A stretch of 20,257 nt of DNA, from NCBI GenBank assembly GCA_937871985.1, contig CALMPB010000390.1:1-20257 (forward strand). The letters run 5' to 3'. The position numbers and the translations under genes were made by a program. Below, piece by piece: positions 1-7,223 of the stretch. The first letter of the stretch is position 1; each line of letters begins with the position of its first letter. Source of the stretch: an uncultured Burkholderiaceae bacterium (GTDB lineage: Bacteria > Pseudomonadota > Gammaproteobacteria > Burkholderiales > Burkholderiaceae). The notes under the pieces are model-generated. The model was not told the origin of the DNA and ran no database searches. It saw nothing but the letters and a program-made list of their open reading frames with translations.

Positions 1-2
1 GC

Positions 3-584
3 AATATCCGCTTCATGGCGGGCGCGGCCTACACCTGGCACGACATCGACACGAAGCGCGACGTCGTGGCCGGCAGCCTGAACCAGCGTCTCAAGTCGTC
101 CTATAACGCCTCGTCGACGCAACTGTTCACCGAACTCGGCTACAAGCTGCCGCTGGGCGATGCCTACACCATCGAACCCTTCGCGGGCCTGGCGTGGAAC
201 CAGCTGCGCACCCGCGGTTTCGAGGAATCGGGCGGCACGGCGGCGCTGCGCGGGAATGGCAGCACCGATGACGTGACCAGCAGCACGCTGGGCCTGCGCG
301 GCGGCTGGGAGTTCGGCTCCGAGCGCGCGCCTGGCCGCCTGACCGCGTCGCTGGGCTGGCGCCATGCCATGGGCGATGTGAAGCCCAAGCAGCAGCTGGC
401 CTTCGACGGCGGCAGCACGTTCTCCGTGACGGGCGTGCCGATCGCGCGCAACGCCGCGGTGTTGGGCCTGGGCGCCGAGATGGCGATCGCGCGCAACACC
501 ACGGCCGGCATAGCCTATGACGCGCAATTCGGCGGCGGCAACCGGCAGCAGTCGGGCATACTGAAGCTGGCCGTGCGCTTCTGA
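3..584 (+). CDS. Autotransporter C-terminal beta-barrel domain (5' end outside the window)
   Basis: The reading frame is open from the first bases, so this is the C-terminal part of a larger outer-membrane protein. About 194 residues are visible, in alternating hydrophobic/polar strands rich in Gly, Ala and aromatic residues. They end in ILKLAVRF, a terminal Phe preceded by alternating hydrophobics, which is the usual signature recognised by the BAM machinery for outer-membrane insertion. Phrases such as ELGYKLPLG, EPFAGLAWNQL and SLGWRHAMGD match the autotransporter (type V secretion) translocator domain. The barrel would sit in the outer membrane and export an N-terminal passenger domain that is not in the window. 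The passenger, and so the function, cannot be named. The ATG at 15 is internal and is not the start. Confidence 0.85.
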   Translation, partial: NIRFMAGAAYTWHDIDTKRDVVAGSLNQRLKSSYNASSTQLFTELGYKLPLGDAYTIEPFAGLAWNQLRTRGFEESGGTAALRGNGSTDDVTSSTLGLRGGWEFGSERAPGRLTASLGWRHAMGDVKPKQQLAFDGGSTFSVTGVPIARNAAVLGLGAEMAIARNTTAGIAYDAQFGGGNRQQSGILKLAVRF

Positions 585-646
585 GGCTCAGCCGTCAGGC
601 GCCGGTGGCGGGGTGTTCGGTTTGCGCGAAGACCCCGCCGCGAAGT

Positions 647-685
647 CGGCGGGCTCGTTTGACGGCCGTGAAGCCGAGCCCGCCG
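647..685. terminator. Candidate hairpin terminator between convergent genes
   Basis: A perfect 11-bp inverted repeat, CGGCGGGCTCG at 647-657 and its complement at 675-685, encloses a 17-nt loop. It lies between the end of the autotransporter gene and the end of the oppositely oriented MFS gene, where a bidirectional terminator would be useful. No T-run follows on either side, so intrinsic termination is uncertain. Confidence 0.45.
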
Positions 686-728
686 CAGCCGATGAAAATC
701 ATTTGCGCCGGATAGGCCGCGCTATCCA

Positions 729-2045
729 TCAATCGATGGCGCGGCCCGTCTTGTCGCTGGCCAGGCACACCGAAATCAGGCTCAGCACGCCAGCGAAAAT
801 GAAGTACAGGGCCACGGACTTCGGATCGCCGGTCCAGTCTACCAACAGGGTAGCGAACAAGGGCGCAAAACCGCCAAAAACCGTCACCGAGATGTTGTAG
901 GTTGCGCCTACCGCTGTCGAGCGGACGCGAGTGGGAAAGAGTTCGGCCAGCATTGCGGAGGCCGGGCCGCTATAGATCACCATCAAGATAGCCAGGAAGA
1001 ACTGCTGAGCGATCAGCACCCACGGCAGACGGAAATGGTCGAGGATCCAGAACGAGGGATAGACGGTCAGTATCATGACCAGCGCCGAACCCGCCATGAG
1101 AATCTTGCGCCCGACCCGATCGGAGAGCTTGCCTACCCAAGGGGCGCCCAACAGCGCCACGCCTACGGCGAGCAGGCCCAGGTAGGGCGAATCTATGGTC
1201 ATGTGCAGTTCCTTGACCGCATAGGCCGGCATGAAGCTGCTGGTGATCTTGCTGCACGCGGTCCACAGGGCAACCACGCCTATGCCGCACAGCACTTGCG
1301 GCAGGTTGTGGGTGAAGAGCTCCGACAGCGGCGAGTGCTTGACCGTGGTTTCGGCTTCGCGCTGAAACAGCGGCGACTCATCGAGTTGCCTGCGTACGTA
1401 ATAGCCCATGGGAACGATGAGCAAGCCCAGAGCGAAGGGAATGCGCCAGGCGCCGTTGGAGATGGCTTCCGCGCTGAAAAAAGCCGTGAGGGCCCATGCC
1501 AGGCCTCCCGCCAGGATAAAAGAGCCGGTCTGGCTGAGTTGCTGGAAGGAGGCGTAGTAGCCGCGTTTTTCCGGAGGGGCGGATTCCACCAGGAACGACA
1601 GCGCGCCGCCGATCTCGCCGCCGGTCGACAGGCCCTGAATGATGCGCGCGAGCACGATCATGACGGGCGCGGCAAGGCCGATGCTGGCGTAGGACGGGGT
1701 GGCCACCATGATGAGAATGCCCAGTCCCATGAGGAGCATGCTGAGTGAAAGCGCTTTTTTGCGGCCTTGCCGGTCTGCATAGCGTCCGATCAGCAGGGCG
1801 CCCAGCGGGCGCACGACAAAGCCGATGGCATAGGTGGAAAAGGCGATGATGAGCGAGACCGTCGGGTTGTCGGCGGGAAAGAACGTGCGTCCAATGTAAA
1901 TGGCGAAAAGCCCGTACAAGCCGAAGTCGAACCATTCCAGCGCTCCGCCTATGGTGCAGGCGAAAATGATCTTGCGGCGGCTTTGCTCTTGCTTGGCAAT
2001 ATCCGGTGGCGTGTGCGCGGCCGGGGCGGCTGATTGCATTTCCAT
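729..2045 (-). CDS. MFS transporter, metabolite:H+ symporter (MHS) family
   Basis: This 438-residue inner-membrane protein has about twelve hydrophobic segments. The first, around GGALEWFDFGLYGLFAIYIG, has the WFDFGLYG-type signature of MHS permeases (relatives of KgtP, ProP and citrate/dicarboxylate symporters). The loop after helix 2, RPLGALLIGRYADRQGRKKAL, is the classical MFS motif A, and ARIIQGLSTGGEIGGAL is the following family motif. It probably takes up an organic acid or zwitterion with protons; the substrate cannot be read from the sequence. It lies 53 nt downstream of the M20 amidohydrolase on the same strand, with a GAGAGGG ribosome-binding sequence about 10 nt before the ATG. The two are likely one operon, perhaps importing what the hydrolase cleaves or its product. 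Confidence 0.9.
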   Translation of the reverse strand: MEMQSAAPAAHTPPDIAKQEQSRRKIIFACTIGGALEWFDFGLYGLFAIYIGRTFFPADNPTVSLIIAFSTYAIGFVVRPLGALLIGRYADRQGRKKALSLSMLLMGLGILIMVATPSYASIGLAAPVMIVLARIIQGLSTGGEIGGALSFLVESAPPEKRGYYASFQQLSQTGSFILAGGLAWALTAFFSAEAISNGAWRIPFALGLLIVPMGYYVRRQLDESPLFQREAETTVKHSPLSELFTHNLPQVLCGIGVVALWTACSKITSSFMPAYAVKELHMTIDSPYLGLLAVGVALLGAPWVGKLSDRVGRKILMAGSALVMILTVYPSFWILDHFRLPWVLIAQQFFLAILMVIYSGPASAMLAELFPTRVRSTAVGATYNISVTVFGGFAPLFATLLVDWTGDPKSVALYFIFAGVLSLISVCLASDKTGRAID

Positions 2046-2098
2046 GGTCGTTTTTCCCTCTCGTAGTTGGTAGTTTTTTTTGGTGCAAAGCGCGCGCG

Positions 2099-3274
2099 TC
2101 AGCGGTGCGCCAGGAACGCGTGGGCGATGCGCGCGTAGGCCCCGGCGGCGACGGGCAGCACGGCATCGCAGAAGTCGTAGATATCGCTGTGCAGGTCGGG
2201 GTGGGTTTCGCCTACGCCGACAAAGAACAGGCAGCCGGGGACTTTGTCCAGGTAGAAGGAGAAATCCTCGCCGCCCAACGTGGGCAAGGCGCTGAGCACA
2301 TGTGCCGGCCCGGGGGCGCCGTCGCGCAACGCGGCGATGGCCAGGTTCGTCATGGCGTCGTCGTTGACCACGGCCGGGATGCTGGACAGGGTGCGCAGTT
2401 CAAACCGGGCGCCGTGCGCGGCGCACAGCCCTTCGGCCAGGCGCGTCAGTTGCGCGGTCAGGCGTTCACGGGTTTCCGGGCTGTCATAGCGCAGATTGAC
2501 CAGCATGTCGCAGCGGCTGGGGATGGAGCCGCCGTTGGCAGGCGAGCCGGCTTGCAGGCTGGTGATCGACAGGACGCCGCTGGACAGGGCCGACAAGTGG
2601 CGCGACATCATGCCGTGCCAAGCCTGGATCAGCAGGCTGGCGACATAGATGGGATCGACCCCCAGATGGGGGCGCGAGGCGTGGCCTCCCGCGCCATGGA
2701 CGACGACTTCGATGCGGTCTCCGCCGCCGCAAGTCGGTCCTGGCCGCAGCGCGATCTGCCCTTGGGGCAGGCCAGGGCGGTTGTGGTAGGCGAAAATGGC
2801 GTCCACGTCCTCCAGCGCGCCGGCTGCCACCATGGCGGCAGCGCCCTGGCCCGTTTCTTCGGCAGGTTGGAAGATCAGGCGCACGCGGCCGTTCAGGCTG
2901 TCGCGTTCGCGCGCCAGCAGCCTGGCCGCGAGCAACAGGCTCGCGGTGTGGCCATCGTGGCCACAGGCGTGCATTTTTCCGGTTTGAGCAGACGCATGAG
3001 GCAGCCCGGTGCGTTCGGTGATCGGCAGCGCATCCATGTCTGCCCGCAAGGCCAGGCAACGGCCGTCCGGACGGCTTTGCAGATCAGCCACGACGCCGGT
3101 GCCAGCCACGCCTGTGCGGACGCTGTAACCTAGCTCGCGCAGTTCCGATGCGACCAGGGCCGCCGTATCATGTTCTTCGAACTGCAATTCAGGGTGCCGG
3201 TGCAGGCGGCGGCGCAGGCTTGTCGCATGGGCAAGATCGGCATCGCTGGCAGCGGTGGAAAAGGGGCGGGGCAT
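2099..3274 (-). CDS. M20 family metallo-amidohydrolase (hippurate hydrolase / N-acyl amino acid deacylase type)
   Basis: The protein has 391 residues if started at 3274. The di-metal catalytic elements of the M20D/AbgA-HipO amidohydrolases are present: LRADMDALPI near residue 80, MHACGHDGHT at 101-110, the general-base Glu pair in QPAEETGQGA near 140, AYHNRPGLPQG, and a late GGEDFSFYLDKVPGCLFFVG. The dimerisation (lid) domain begins around GDRIEVVVHGAGGHASRP. Members cleave N-acyl or N-aryl amides of amino acids in the cytoplasm. The frame stays open to an ATG at 3337, but that leaves only 9 bp to the divergent LysR start and adds an unfamily-like MFRVQQRCLEYW extension, so I prefer the MPRPFSTAAS start. 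It is the promoter-proximal gene of a likely two-gene operon with the MHS transporter. Confidence 0.88.
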   Translation of the reverse strand: MPRPFSTAASDADLAHATSLRRRLHRHPELQFEEHDTAALVASELRELGYSVRTGVAGTGVVADLQSRPDGRCLALRADMDALPITERTGLPHASAQTGKMHACGHDGHTASLLLAARLLARERDSLNGRVRLIFQPAEETGQGAAAMVAAGALEDVDAIFAYHNRPGLPQGQIALRPGPTCGGGDRIEVVVHGAGGHASRPHLGVDPIYVASLLIQAWHGMMSRHLSALSSGVLSITSLQAGSPANGGSIPSRCDMLVNLRYDSPETRERLTAQLTRLAEGLCAAHGARFELRTLSSIPAVVNDDAMTNLAIAALRDGAPGPAHVLSALPTLGGEDFSFYLDKVPGCLFFVGVGETHPDLHSDIYDFCDAVLPVAAGAYARIAHAFLAHR

Positions 3275-3346
3275 GATCGGGGCGTTTGGATTATTGGAGC
3301 CCCAGTATTCCAGGCAGCGTTGCTGCACACGAAACAAAGATTTTTT
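3275..3346. promoter_or_regulatory. Divergent promoter region with candidate LysR-type operator
   Basis: These 72 bp separate the divergent amidohydrolase and LysR genes. An imperfect dyad at 3290-3309 (ATTATTGGAG facing CCCCAGTATT, three mismatches) contains a T-N11-A core (T3292, A3304) as LysR-type regulators usually bind. It would let the LysR protein control both itself and the hydrolase-transporter operon. The assignment is inferred from position and motif shape only. Confidence 0.4.
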
Positions 3347-4285
3347 ATGTCGACCTTAAATGAAAGTTATCTGCGCCGCGTTAACCTGAATTTGCTGGTT
3401 GTCTTCATGGTCCTGATGCGCGAGGGAAGCGTCACGCGCGCTGCCGAACGCCTGTACGTCACCCAGGCGGCGGTCAGCGCCGCCCTCGCCCGGTTGCGCG
3501 AGGTACTGGGCGACCCGCTGTTCGTGCGCATGCCATCGGGCATGGAGCCCACGCCGCAGGCGCGGCGCATCGCCGAACGGCTGGCCGGGCCATTGCAGGC
3601 CATCCAGGAAGCGCTGTCGGAGAACGTGGTGTTCGATCCGGACCAGGACCGGCGTACTTTTGTGCTGGGCCTGAGCGATGACCTGGAAGTCACGCTGGCA
3701 CCGCGCTTGCTGGAGCACCTGCAGACGCATCACCCGCTCATCCGCTTGAATACCGTGCAGTTGTCACGCACCAGCGTGGTCGATATGCTGGAGCAGGATG
3801 TCATCGACGTAGCGCTCAGTCCTCCGCCCTATGAGCGCGCTGAGAGCCTGGGAGCGCAGGTCTGCGTACAGGCTGATTACGTCTGCATGTACGACCCGGG
3901 GCGCGTCCCGCTGGATGGCGACATCAGCCTGGCCGAGTTCGTGGCCCTGCCGCATATCGTGGTCAGCAGCCTGCGTCAGCCGCACGGTGTGGTCGATACG
4001 GGGCTGATGCCCTATGACATGCAGCGCCGGGTGCTGACATCGACCAGTCATTACGCGGGCCTGATTTCCCTGCTCAAGAACGTGGCTGCCATTAGCACCG
4101 TGCCGCTCCACGTCGCGCGTTCTTTCCAGGCGCTGGCGGGTCTTCGTTTCTGCGCCTTGCCGATCGCGCTGCCGAAGTATTCGGTTTCGCTCTACTGGCA
4201 TGGCAAAAACAATGGCGCGGATGACAATCTATGGCTGCGCGCGTTGATCCTGGAGCAATTGGCCGGCCTGGAACCGGCAGAATGA
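3347..4285 (+). CDS. LysR-type transcriptional regulator
   Basis: This 312-residue protein has the standard LysR length and layout. An N-terminal winged helix-turn-helix covers roughly residues 10-68 (NLNLLVVFMVLMREGSVTRAAERLYVTQAAVSAALARLREVLGDPLFVR), followed by a linker helix and a periplasmic-binding-protein-like effector domain (VLGLSDDLEVTLAPRLLEHL, then DVALSPPPYER). The N-terminus resembles the NodD/PnpR-type subgroup. The frame is open far upstream, but MSTLNESYLRR at 3347 gives the normal N-terminus and leaves a divergent promoter. It most likely regulates the amidohydrolase-transporter operon in response to its substrate; the ligand is unknown. A strong terminator lies about 70 nt downstream. 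Confidence 0.92.
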   Translation: MSTLNESYLRRVNLNLLVVFMVLMREGSVTRAAERLYVTQAAVSAALARLREVLGDPLFVRMPSGMEPTPQARRIAERLAGPLQAIQEALSENVVFDPDQDRRTFVLGLSDDLEVTLAPRLLEHLQTHHPLIRLNTVQLSRTSVVDMLEQDVIDVALSPPPYERAESLGAQVCVQADYVCMYDPGRVPLDGDISLAEFVALPHIVVSSLRQPHGVVDTGLMPYDMQRRVLTSTSHYAGLISLLKNVAAISTVPLHVARSFQALAGLRFCALPIALPKYSVSLYWHGKNNGADDNLWLRALILEQLAGLEPAE

Positions 4286-4357
4286 CGCGCTGGGCCTTCG
4301 CCTGAAAACCCATCGGGCGGATAGATATGGGGGATTTCCGCGGCAGCCGCTGGAACG

Positions 4358-4384
4358 AAAAAAGGAGCCGGAGCTCCTTTTTTT
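4358..4384. terminator. Strong bidirectional rho-independent terminator
   Basis: AAAAAAGGAGC at 4358-4368 and its exact complement at 4373-4383 form an 11-bp stem around the loop CGGA, with A-run and T-run on the two sides so it works on both strands. On the plus strand it ends the LysR transcript. On the minus strand it lies 43 nt beyond the CCA end of the tRNA-Gly fragment at 4427-4444, so before integration it probably terminated the tRNA-Gly transcript. Confidence 0.9.
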
Positions 4385-4426
4385 CAATGTTCTACAGACG
4401 CCAGCAGAAGTCTGCAGAAAATAATC

Positions 4427-4444
4427 TGGAGCGGGAAACGAGAC
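4427..4444 (-). mobile_element. ICE attachment site (attR-type end): 3' end of tRNA-Gly(GCC)
   Basis: The minus strand reads GTCTCGTTTCCCGCTCCA, identical to the last 18 nt of bacterial tRNA-Gly(GCC): the T-arm 3' half, acceptor strand and CCA. From memory it is also the 18-bp direct-repeat core of ICEclc-family elements. The sequence upstream of it in tRNA sense is ICE DNA, not a tRNA body, so this is the copy left at the element end far from the integrase. Chromosomal genes lie on one side and the ICE core on the other, which supports the call independently. Confidence 0.88.
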
Positions 4445-5218
4445 ATTTACTAGGCGCGTAAGTCGTTGTTTCCCGAACACTTTCTTCGCCGAGGTGGCCA
4501 GCGAAGACCTCAATTGTAGCCTTGTTTTTCGTCCCCGGCAACAAGTTCGTCCAAAGAAATCCATCGACGTCCAAAGACGCACACTCCACGCACCAGACCC
4601 GCACCCCGCACATCGCCATCCGCGTGGACTCGAACTAGCGCCCCATATCCCGTTCTCTGCTTCTGCATCTTTACCGCGATGCCGACTAGGCAGCAGGCTT
4701 CCGATGTCGGGGCAGTTCGGATGCCACCGTGGAAAGGCGCGCACCGCGCATTGCGGTGCCGTCTGCGCAAGCCACGCCGGAAGAACGCACACCCTAGCCA
4801 TGGTGCGTCGGCGCGCGATTCTTTATGGATATATCAGGATGCCGGGATGAACATGACGGGAGCGGATTCGCTGCGTCCAGCTTGACGTTGGATGACGATT
4901 GCGATCCCCTTCGCACCCCTTGAGACCGTTGGCATATCAGGCCATACCCAGACGGTTTTGCAGGGGCCGCAACTTCTTACGACCCTGATAGCGTGAGCGT
5001 CACTGTCGAGCCTGCGTCTTGATGCTCGACCTTCTAGTCGATGAATTTTTACACATCGAGCACACGACGGCTACCAGTAGCGCCGACTGGTAAGAGGTAC
5101 TCAAGCCCAATGACGAAGCCGCCCTCTGGGCTCGCTTCCTGCACAGACAACACGCCGGCCATGAGGTCGGCGGCAAAGGAGTCGGCCATGTAGTTCTTCT
5201 CCTGGAAGGAGACGGAGC
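4445..5218. other. Terminal 774-nt ICE region without a convincing gene
   Basis: Open frames here are short, overlap one another and lack good starts, except for a possible 46-codon gene at 5049-5189 (minus). Visible structures are a 7-bp hairpin, GCACCGC at 4741-4747 with its complement at 4753-4759; a 7-bp hairpin, GTCGAGC at 5005-5011 with GCTCGAC at 5024-5030; and a 6-bp hairpin, TCGATG at 5038-5043 with CATCGA at 5054-5059. The sequence is less GC-rich and less codon-structured than its surroundings. It would hold integrase-arm or excision-factor sites if this end has any, and the promoter of the 5219 gene, but I cannot point to them. Confidence 0.6.
5049..5189 (-). CDS. Possible 46-residue protein, divergent from the bisR-like gene
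   Basis: The minus-strand frame gives a 46-residue protein starting MADSFAADLMAGVLSVQEA and ending SRRVLDV, which reads like a real polypeptide (balanced charge, amphipathic start). An AGGAG sequence (plus-strand 5199-5203) lies 9 nt before the ATG, a good ribosome-binding distance. Against it, the AGGAG is half of a small palindrome whose other half is the ribosome-binding site of the 5219 gene, and only 29 nt separate the two starts. A GTCGAGC hairpin (5005-5030) follows the stop and could be its transcript end. I recognise no family. It could equally be a chance frame or a remnant. Confidence 0.3.
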   Translation of the reverse strand: MADSFAADLMAGVLSVQEASPEGGFVIGLEYLLPVGATGSRRVLDV

Positions 5219-5974
5219 ATGCAAGAGAACAAGAATGATGCACCCACATCAAAGGTGTTCTATCGCCCGATCGAAGCGTCCATCCGCTGGGCCGGGCTGC
5301 TGCGGTACGAGCAGGTGATTCTGGCCTCGATTTCGTCGCCCCGGAACCTGCCACTTTCGCTGGACTGCCCACGCTGGGGCGAACTGCGGCTGTACACCGA
5401 ACGCATCTATGACGGCATCCTCAATGGGGAGCTGCCCTTCGGGCAGGACGGCATCACGACGCACGACACCGAACTGATCGACTCTCTCGATCTCACCGTC
5501 CGCCATGTCGATCTGAAGCGCTGGATGCGCCAGCAATACCCCGAACAGCGACCAGGCTTTCTCTTTTCCCGCAGCGAGCGCATCACCCATCCCTTCATCT
5601 CGCTGGAGACTGGGCAAGCCATGCTGGTTGAGCAGCTCGCCCTGAAATCCGCCTTGGAACAGTCCAAGCGCCAACTTCGCGAGCTGCAGGGCAAGCACGA
5701 CGCGCTGCTCAAGCAGTCCACGGTGATTCCCGCCTGCGCGCAGTGCCCGATCAGCGATCGGGCCGAGGCCACCTACCTGAACATCATCGGGGGCATGCTG
5801 GAGCTGATGCTCGGCCAGTCGCCCTCGGGCACGCCGTACTCCAGCTTCAAGACGCAGGAGGCTGTGGTCAGCGCACTGGTCGCCCATCACCACGGCGTCA
5901 TGGGGATCGCCGAGCGGACGTTGAACGGCAAGTTCGCCACGGCCAGACGCCGGCTGCATAGCGCCACGCTCTGA
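5219..5974 (+). CDS. bisR: BisR-like ICE regulatory protein (251 residues)
   Basis: The protein matches no domain I can name. The identification rests on position, between the attachment end and alpA, where ICEclc carries bisR, the activator that triggers the alpA promoter, and on its length. The N-terminal half (YRPIEASIRWAGLLRYE, then RWGELRLYTERIYDGILNGELPFG) looks globular. Residues about 137-165 (VEQLALKSALEQSKRQLRELQGKHDALLKQ) form a likely coiled coil. CAQCP near 173 has a Cys pair. The C-terminal part, YLNIIGGMLELMLGQSPSGTPYSSFKTQEAVVSALVAHH, then GIAERTLNGKFATARRRL, resembles a helical DNA-binding tail found in phage and ICE proteins of unknown function. AAGGAG at 5206-5211 sits 7 nt before the ATG and lies inside a small hairpin. 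It is followed by 118 nt of regulatory DNA before alpA. Confidence 0.7.
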   Translation: MQENKNDAPTSKVFYRPIEASIRWAGLLRYEQVILASISSPRNLPLSLDCPRWGELRLYTERIYDGILNGELPFGQDGITTHDTELIDSLDLTVRHVDLKRWMRQQYPEQRPGFLFSRSERITHPFISLETGQAMLVEQLALKSALEQSKRQLRELQGKHDALLKQSTVIPACAQCPISDRAEATYLNIIGGMLELMLGQSPSGTPYSSFKTQEAVVSALVAHHHGVMGIAERTLNGKFATARRRLHSATL

Positions 5975-6092
5975 GGATTGCCAGCTTGTATGTGCAGTCG
6001 CGGAGATTGCATTTGCAATGTCTTTCCGCAGCCGTGTCTATTGAATAGAGGTCACGCCAACAAACGCCACTGAGCGTTCAGGAGTGACCGCC
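5975..6092 (+). promoter_or_regulatory. Promoter region of the alpA-parA-parB operon with two palindromes
   Basis: These 118 nt between the bisR-like gene and alpA carry two perfect palindromes: ATTGCA-TT-TGCAAT at 6006-6019, nested in a GCGGA...TCCGC frame, and TCTATT-G-AATAGA at 6037-6049. TTGCAA (6013-6018) and TCTATT (6037-6042), 18 nt apart, could serve as -35 and -10 boxes, in which case both palindromes overlap the promoter. In ICEclc the corresponding promoter is switched on by BisR and then held on by BisDC. That these palindromes are their sites is inference. Confidence 0.5.
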
Positions 6093-6305
6093 ATGTCGCA
6101 AACACCTGTACTGCCACCCAACGAGCGCCGCATTTTGCGTCTGGAAGAAGTCGAAGCGAAGTCCGGCTTTAAGCGCGCCCACATCTACAACCTGATGAAG
6201 AAGCGCCAGTTCCCGCAGGCGCTGCGCCTGGGTGTGCGCGCCGTCGGCTGGGATTCCATCGAAATCGATCAGTGGATCGCCGAGCGCGTCAACAACCGGG
6301 CCTGA
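6093..6305 (+). CDS. alpA: AlpA family MerR-like DNA-binding regulator
   Basis: This 70-residue protein has the AlpA/excisionase winged helix-turn-helix: RILRLEEVEAKSGFKRAHIYNLMKKRQFPQALRLGVRAVGWDSIEIDQWIAERV. LRLEEVEAKSGF...IYNLMKKRQFP is the recognition helix region, and R-x-VGW-x-x-x-EIDQWI is the conserved wing and C-terminal helix. Such proteins activate prophage or ICE integrase and excision genes or act as recombination directionality factors. The ATG at 6093 is chosen over the GTG at 6084 because AGGAG (6080-6084) lies 8 nt before it. It is the first gene of the operon leading into parA 42 nt later, as in ICEclc. Confidence 0.88.
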   Translation: MSQTPVLPPNERRILRLEEVEAKSGFKRAHIYNLMKKRQFPQALRLGVRAVGWDSIEIDQWIAERVNNRA

Positions 6306-6347
6306 CCCGTTCTCCCGCGGACCTTCCATCCTCACACGGAGAACGCC

Positions 6348-7223
6348 ATGCAGGTTGTATCCATCATTTCAACGAAAGGTGGCGTCGGCAAGACCACCAC
6401 GGCCGCGAACCTGGGCGGGCTCGTCGCCGACGCGGGGCTGCGCGTGCTGCTGCTCGATCTCGACGTGCAGCCCACCTTGTCGTCCTACTACGAACTGGAA
6501 CACCGTGCGCCTGGTGGCATCTATGAGCTGCTGGCCTTCAACGAGCGCGACCTCGGCCAGCTCGTGTCCCGCACAATCATTTCGGGCCTGGACCTGGTGC
6601 TGTCCAACGACCACCGGGGCGAGTTGAACACCTTGCTGCTGCACGCGCCGGATGGGCGCCTGCGGCTACGGCACCTGCTGCCGGTCCTGGCTCCCCTCTA
6701 TGACCTGGTGCTGATCGACACCCAGGGCGCGCGCTCGGTGCTGCTGGAGATGGCGGTGCTCGCCTCCGACGTTGCGCTGTCGCCCGTGACCCCGGAAATC
6801 CTCGCGGCGCGCGAACTGCGGCGCGGCACCATGCAGTTGCTCGAAGACATCGCACCGTACCGGCACCTCGGCATCGAGCCGCCACCGCTGCACCTGCTCA
6901 TCAACCGCGTCCACCCCGTGTCGGCGAACGCCCGACTGATCCAGCAGGCCTTGCGCGACCTGTTCCAGGACCATGCCGGCATCCGCGTGCTGACCACCGA
7001 CGTGCCGGCCATCGAAGCCTATCCGCGCGCCGCGACGCGCGGCCTGCCAGTGCATCGGGTCGAATACCGCCAGCCACCGGGCAGAGTCGCCCCCGCCGCG
7101 CTCGACACCATGCGCGGCCTCGCCGGCGAGCTGTTCCCGCAGTGGCAACACCGATTTGCCGCGGTGTCCGGCCGTTCGCCAGTCCCTCTTGATACCGGGA
7201 GGCCCCATGGCGAACGCACATGA
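6348..7223 (+). CDS. parA: ParA family partition ATPase
   Basis: The 291-residue protein begins MQVVSIISTKGGVGKTT, a deviant Walker A motif with the signature Lys10 and Lys15. Walker A' follows as LLLDLDVQPT (Asp37/Asp39), and YDLVLIDTQGA is the Walker B-type hydrophobic strand with its acidic residue. It is a Soj/MinD-like ATPase without an N-terminal helix-turn-helix. In ICEs, ParA works with ParB and helps maintain the excised element; in ICEclc, parA with the next gene, shi, has been linked to growth arrest of transfer-competent cells (recalled, not checked). Its last 17 bp overlap the next gene, implying translational coupling. The Pro- and Arg-rich C-terminus after LFPQWQHRF is not part of the ATPase fold. 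Confidence 0.92.
   Translation: MQVVSIISTKGGVGKTTTAANLGGLVADAGLRVLLLDLDVQPTLSSYYELEHRAPGGIYELLAFNERDLGQLVSRTIISGLDLVLSNDHRGELNTLLLHAPDGRLRLRHLLPVLAPLYDLVLIDTQGARSVLLEMAVLASDVALSPVTPEILAARELRRGTMQLLEDIAPYRHLGIEPPPLHLLINRVHPVSANARLIQQALRDLFQDHAGIRVLTTDVPAIEAYPRAATRGLPVHRVEYRQPPGRVAPAALDTMRGLAGELFPQWQHRFAAVSGRSPVPLDTGRPHGERT

Noticed and set aside
3275..3337. Longer start for the amidohydrolase at 3337
   Set aside because: It would leave only 9 bp between divergent start codons and adds an N-terminus unlike the family.
4427..4500. A full tRNA-Gly gene at the attachment site
   Set aside because: Only the 3'-terminal 18 nt match. The sequence upstream in tRNA sense shows no anticodon or D-arm.
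4392..4619. A 75-codon minus-strand frame that reads plausibly (e.g. DVDGFLWTNLLPGTKNK) and crosses the attachment site
   Set aside because: It runs across the ICE-chromosome junction, so its C-terminus changes on excision, it lacks a clear ribosome-binding site and I recognise no family. Possibly a remnant, but not supported as a gene.
5249..5959. A 236-codon minus-strand frame opposite the bisR-like gene
   Set aside because: The plus-strand gene has a good ribosome-binding site, family-like ends and fits ICE gene order; the minus frame does not.
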